Positions 61,666 through 64,000 of a DNA stretch of 64,000 bases are shown here, in pieces; the stretch's first letter is position 1; every line of letters starts with the position of its first letter. Source of the DNA: Bacteroidales bacterium SW299 (lineage in GTDB: Bacteria > Bacteroidota > Bacteroidia > Bacteroidales > Bacteroidaceae). The DNA lies in the NCBI GenBank assembly GCA_019550975.1, contig SDWH01000002.1, forward strand, positions 1-64,000, written 5' to 3'. The position numbers and the translations under genes were made by a program. The notes beneath the pieces are model-generated. The model saw only the letters and a list, made by a program, of their open reading frames with translations, was not told the origin of the DNA and made no database searches.

Positions 61666-64000
61666 ATGAAAACAGTATTAGCCTTTATCGTATCTTTGGT
61701 GGCGCTGGCTGCCTGTTCGGATGAAAAAGAACATTTGGTAATTGGCGTTTCGCAATGCAGTGATGATGAGTGGAGGACACAGATGAACAGGGAAATGCTT
61801 CGGGAAGCCTTGTTCTATCCTGAAACGGAAGTGAAGATTCGTTCGGCAAAAGATAACAGCGGAATTCAGATAGAAGACATCGAAACGTTCATCAAGGAAA
61901 GAGTGGATGCGCTGGTTGTTTCTCCCAATGAAGCTGAAACGGTAACTCCTGTAATTGAAAAAGCTTTCGATGCGGGCATTCCGGTGATATTGGTCGACAG
62001 GAAGATTCATTCGGGAAAATATACAGCTTATGTAGGTGCAGACAACTACGATATTGGCCGGCGTGCCGGGTTTTACATCGTTAATCGTCTGCATGGAAAG
62101 GGGCATGTGGTAGAGATCACCGGACTGAGGGGCTCAACCTCGGCCGAAGAGCGTCATCGTGGCTTTATGGATGCGTTGGCCGAATCTCCTGAAATGGAGG
62201 TAGTGGCTAGAGCGGATGCAGGCTTTTTTCAGCAGAAAGCTGAGGACAAGTTTGATTCGATTCTAGCCCGGCATAAAGACATTGATCTGGTGTTTGCCCA
62301 AAACGACCGCATGGCGATCGGCGCTTATCAGGCGGCTTTGAAGTGCGGGCGGCAGAAGGATATGTTGTTTGTCGGGATTGATGCAGTTTCGGGAGAAGGG
62401 TATGGAGTGGAGAAAGTGGCTTCCGGTGAACTGGACGCAACGTTCATTTATCCGACATCCGGGGATAAGGTAATGCAGGTGGTGATGGCGGTTTTGGAAG
62501 GCAAGCCATACGACAGGGATACCAAACTGCAGACTGCATTGGTTGACAAGTCGAACGCCCGTGTCATGGAGATGCAGACGGAGCATATCTTTGAATTGGA
62601 CAAGAAAATCGAATATCTGAATAAGAAGGTAGATGCTTATTTCCTTCGTTACTCTTCCCAGCGCATGTTCCTGTATGCATGTGTTGTCATTCTTTTGCTT
62701 GTAGGAGCATTGCTGGTTTTCGTTGTCCGTGCATTTTGGACAAAAAACAGGCTTAATGCAGAACTTTCGTGCCAGAAGACGAAGCTGGAGGAACAGCGTG
62801 ATCAGCTGATTGATCTTTCTCATCAGTTGGAAGAGGCAACTCATGCGAAACTGGCTTTCTTTACCAATGTGTCGCATGATTTCCGCACGCCTCTGACGCT
62901 GATAGCCGATCCGGTGGATCAGCTGTTGCAAAGCCGTAACTTGAATGAACATGAACGCTCTTTGCTTAACATTGCACATAAGAATGTTGTTGTTCTGCTC
63001 CGGCTGATCAATCAGATATTGGATTTCAGGAAATTTGAGAACGGCAAGCTCAAGCTGCATCTTTCCGAGTTCGACATTTGCAGCGAGATGAAGGAGTGGA
63101 CCGAAGCGTTCCGCACCTTGTCGTTCCGTAAGCATATCCGTTTTGACATGTCTGTTGATGAGGCCGGGCAGGGATACGTTGTGATAGCTGATGCAGAAAA
63201 GCTGGAACGCATTACCTATAATTTATTGTCGAATGCCTTCAAGTTTACTCCAGAAAATGGCCGCATATCCGTCAGGCTCTCACGGTTTAGGCGGGATGAG
63301 GCTGATTGGCTGAGAATGCAGTTTTCTGATACGGGCATAGGCATGTCGGCCGAGCATGTGCAGCACATTTTCGAACGCTTCTACCAAATCGATGTGCATC
63401 ATGCCGGTTCGGGTATCGGACTGGCTTTGGTGAAGGCTTTTGTGGAAATGCACAAAGGGGTGATTCGGGTAGAAAGCGGAAAAGAAAAGGGGACGGCTTT
63501 TATAATTGAAATACCGATGCGCCAGGCTGGTGCATTGGAAGAGGGATTGCAGCGCAATGTGATGCTGACAAACCTGAAGGAAGGAGCTGTGCTTGACGCG
63601 GATCTGGAAACCGTCAGCCAGCAAGATGATAAGTTCATTCCGGAAGATAAGGAAACGGTGCTGGTCATTGATGACAATCAGGACATACGCGACTATGTGC
63701 GTATGCTTTTGCAAGGGAAATATACGGTGATTGAAGCCGTTAACGGACAAGAGGGGGTGAAGCAGGCAATGAAATATGTTCCCGATGCGATCATTTGCGA
63801 TGTGATGATGCCGGTGATGGACGGTATGGAGTGCTGCAAACGGTTGAAGAGCGAGCTTCAGACATCTCATATTCCTGTGATGATGCTTACGGCATATGCA
63901 ATGGATGAGCAAAAGATCAAAGGATATGAATGTGGCGCCGATTCTTATTTGTCGAAACCTTTCAGCGCGAAGTTGCTGCTGACCCGTCTTCACAATCTGA
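61666..64000 (+). CDS. Hybrid two-component system with periplasmic sugar-binding sensor (partial)
   Basis: A single-polypeptide sensor-regulator, cut by the window end after 778 codons. N-terminus: hydrophobic signal ending ALAAC (Cys17), then SDEKEH. Residues about 25-320 are a LacI/RbsB-type periplasmic binding domain (HLVIGVSQCSDDEWRTQMN; DALVVSPNEAETVTPVIEKA; VFAQNDRMAIGAYQAA). A membrane helix is at about 334-358. Histidine kinase follows: phosphoacceptor His404 in SHDFRTPLT and ATP-binding NLLSNAFKFTP, GSGIGLALVKAF. A receiver domain has Asp712 in ICDVMMP and ends LSKPFSAK. The usual AraC-type output would lie beyond the end. Position next to PL8 suggests control of this locus. The sensor differs from the beta-propeller type usual in glycosaminoglycan regulators. 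Confidence 0.92.
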   Translation, partial: MKTVLAFIVSLVALAACSDEKEHLVIGVSQCSDDEWRTQMNREMLREALFYPETEVKIRSAKDNSGIQIEDIETFIKERVDALVVSPNEAETVTPVIEKAFDAGIPVILVDRKIHSGKYTAYVGADNYDIGRRAGFYIVNRLHGKGHVVEITGLRGSTSAEERHRGFMDALAESPEMEVVARADAGFFQQKAEDKFDSILARHKDIDLVFAQNDRMAIGAYQAALKCGRQKDMLFVGIDAVSGEGYGVEKVASGELDATFIYPTSGDKVMQVVMAVLEGKPYDRDTKLQTALVDKSNARVMEMQTEHIFELDKKIEYLNKKVDAYFLRYSSQRMFLYACVVILLLVGALLVFVVRAFWTKNRLNAELSCQKTKLEEQRDQLIDLSHQLEEATHAKLAFFTNVSHDFRTPLTLIADPVDQLLQSRNLNEHERSLLNIAHKNVVVLLRLINQILDFRKFENGKLKLHLSEFDICSEMKEWTEAFRTLSFRKHIRFDMSVDEAGQGYVVIADAEKLERITYNLLSNAFKFTPENGRISVRLSRFRRDEADWLRMQFSDTGIGMSAEHVQHIFERFYQIDVHHAGSGIGLALVKAFVEMHKGVIRVESGKEKGTAFIIEIPMRQAGALEEGLQRNVMLTNLKEGAVLDADLETVSQQDDKFIPEDKETVLVIDDNQDIRDYVRMLLQGKYTVIEAVNGQEGVKQAMKYVPDAIICDVMMPVMDGMECCKRLKSELQTSHIPVMMLTAYAMDEQKIKGYECGADSYLSKPFSAKLLLTRLHNL

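Noticed and set aside
1..64000. CRISPR arrays, tRNA and rRNA genes, insertion sequences
   Set aside because: I looked for regularly spaced identical repeats, T-loop/acceptor patterns and transposase motifs and saw none; the 21-22 bp repeats are contiguous without spacers.

Overview
The window looks like chromosomal DNA of a gut Bacteroidales bacterium, most likely Bacteroides or Phocaeicola. It has two SusC/SusD polysaccharide utilization loci (PULs), lipoproteins with acidic residues after the lipobox, a hybrid two-component regulator, and upstream elements of the Bacteroidetes sigma type (-7 TAnnTTTG, sometimes with TTTG/TTG 19-20 nt further upstream). No tRNA, rRNA, CRISPR array or insertion sequence was seen. 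Layout: 0.1-3.3 kb, minus-strand two-domain GH43 enzyme and a DUF3332-like lipoprotein. 3.4-13.3 kb, an MFS transporter, NAD kinase, an ExbB/ExbD/TonB energiser set, then DJ-1/PfpI, ispD and recG overlapping by 1 nt each, and a GH20 hexosaminidase. 13.7-35.0 kb, a PUL that closely resembles the heparin/heparan sulfate locus of B. thetaiotaomicron: surface PL12 lyase, surface glycan-binding protein, SusC, SusD, GH88, periplasmic PL12, sulfatase, a DUF3604/PHP-like lipoprotein, ROK kinase, PL15 lyase and a second sulfatase. 35.1-52.3 kb, mostly housekeeping genes: flavodiiron protein, radical SAM, MscS channel, Sua5/YrdC, Pif1-like helicase, an orphan GltD/NfnB-like reductase, MATE pump, topoisomerase III, zinc peptidase, HisS, with a small accessory patch (CPCC protein and KilA-N protein) at 48.8-49.9 kb. 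52.7 kb to the end, a compact chondroitin/hyaluronan-type PUL: SusC, SusD, PL8 lyase, a tRNA-dihydrouridine synthase, and a hybrid two-component system that runs off the window. How the genes fit together: in the heparin PUL the surface PL12 and glycan-binding protein would trap and cut the chain, SusCD would import oligosaccharides using ExbBD/TonB energy, and periplasmic PL12, PL15, GH88 and the sulfatases would reduce them to monosaccharides that the ROK kinase could phosphorylate. The PL8 locus would do the same for chondroitin or hyaluronan but has no sulfatase or GH88 of its own. The most interesting unexplained signals are: a perfect 32-bp palindrome inside the KilA-N gene; a perfect 15-bp inverted repeat flanking a promoter-like box between susD and GH88; an isolated transcription unit encoding a 30-residue peptide; intergenic repeat clusters with a 21-22 bp period at several places; the Tat-like PHP metallo-lipoprotein in the heparin PUL; and a hybrid regulator with a sugar-binding-protein-type sensor and a lipobox.
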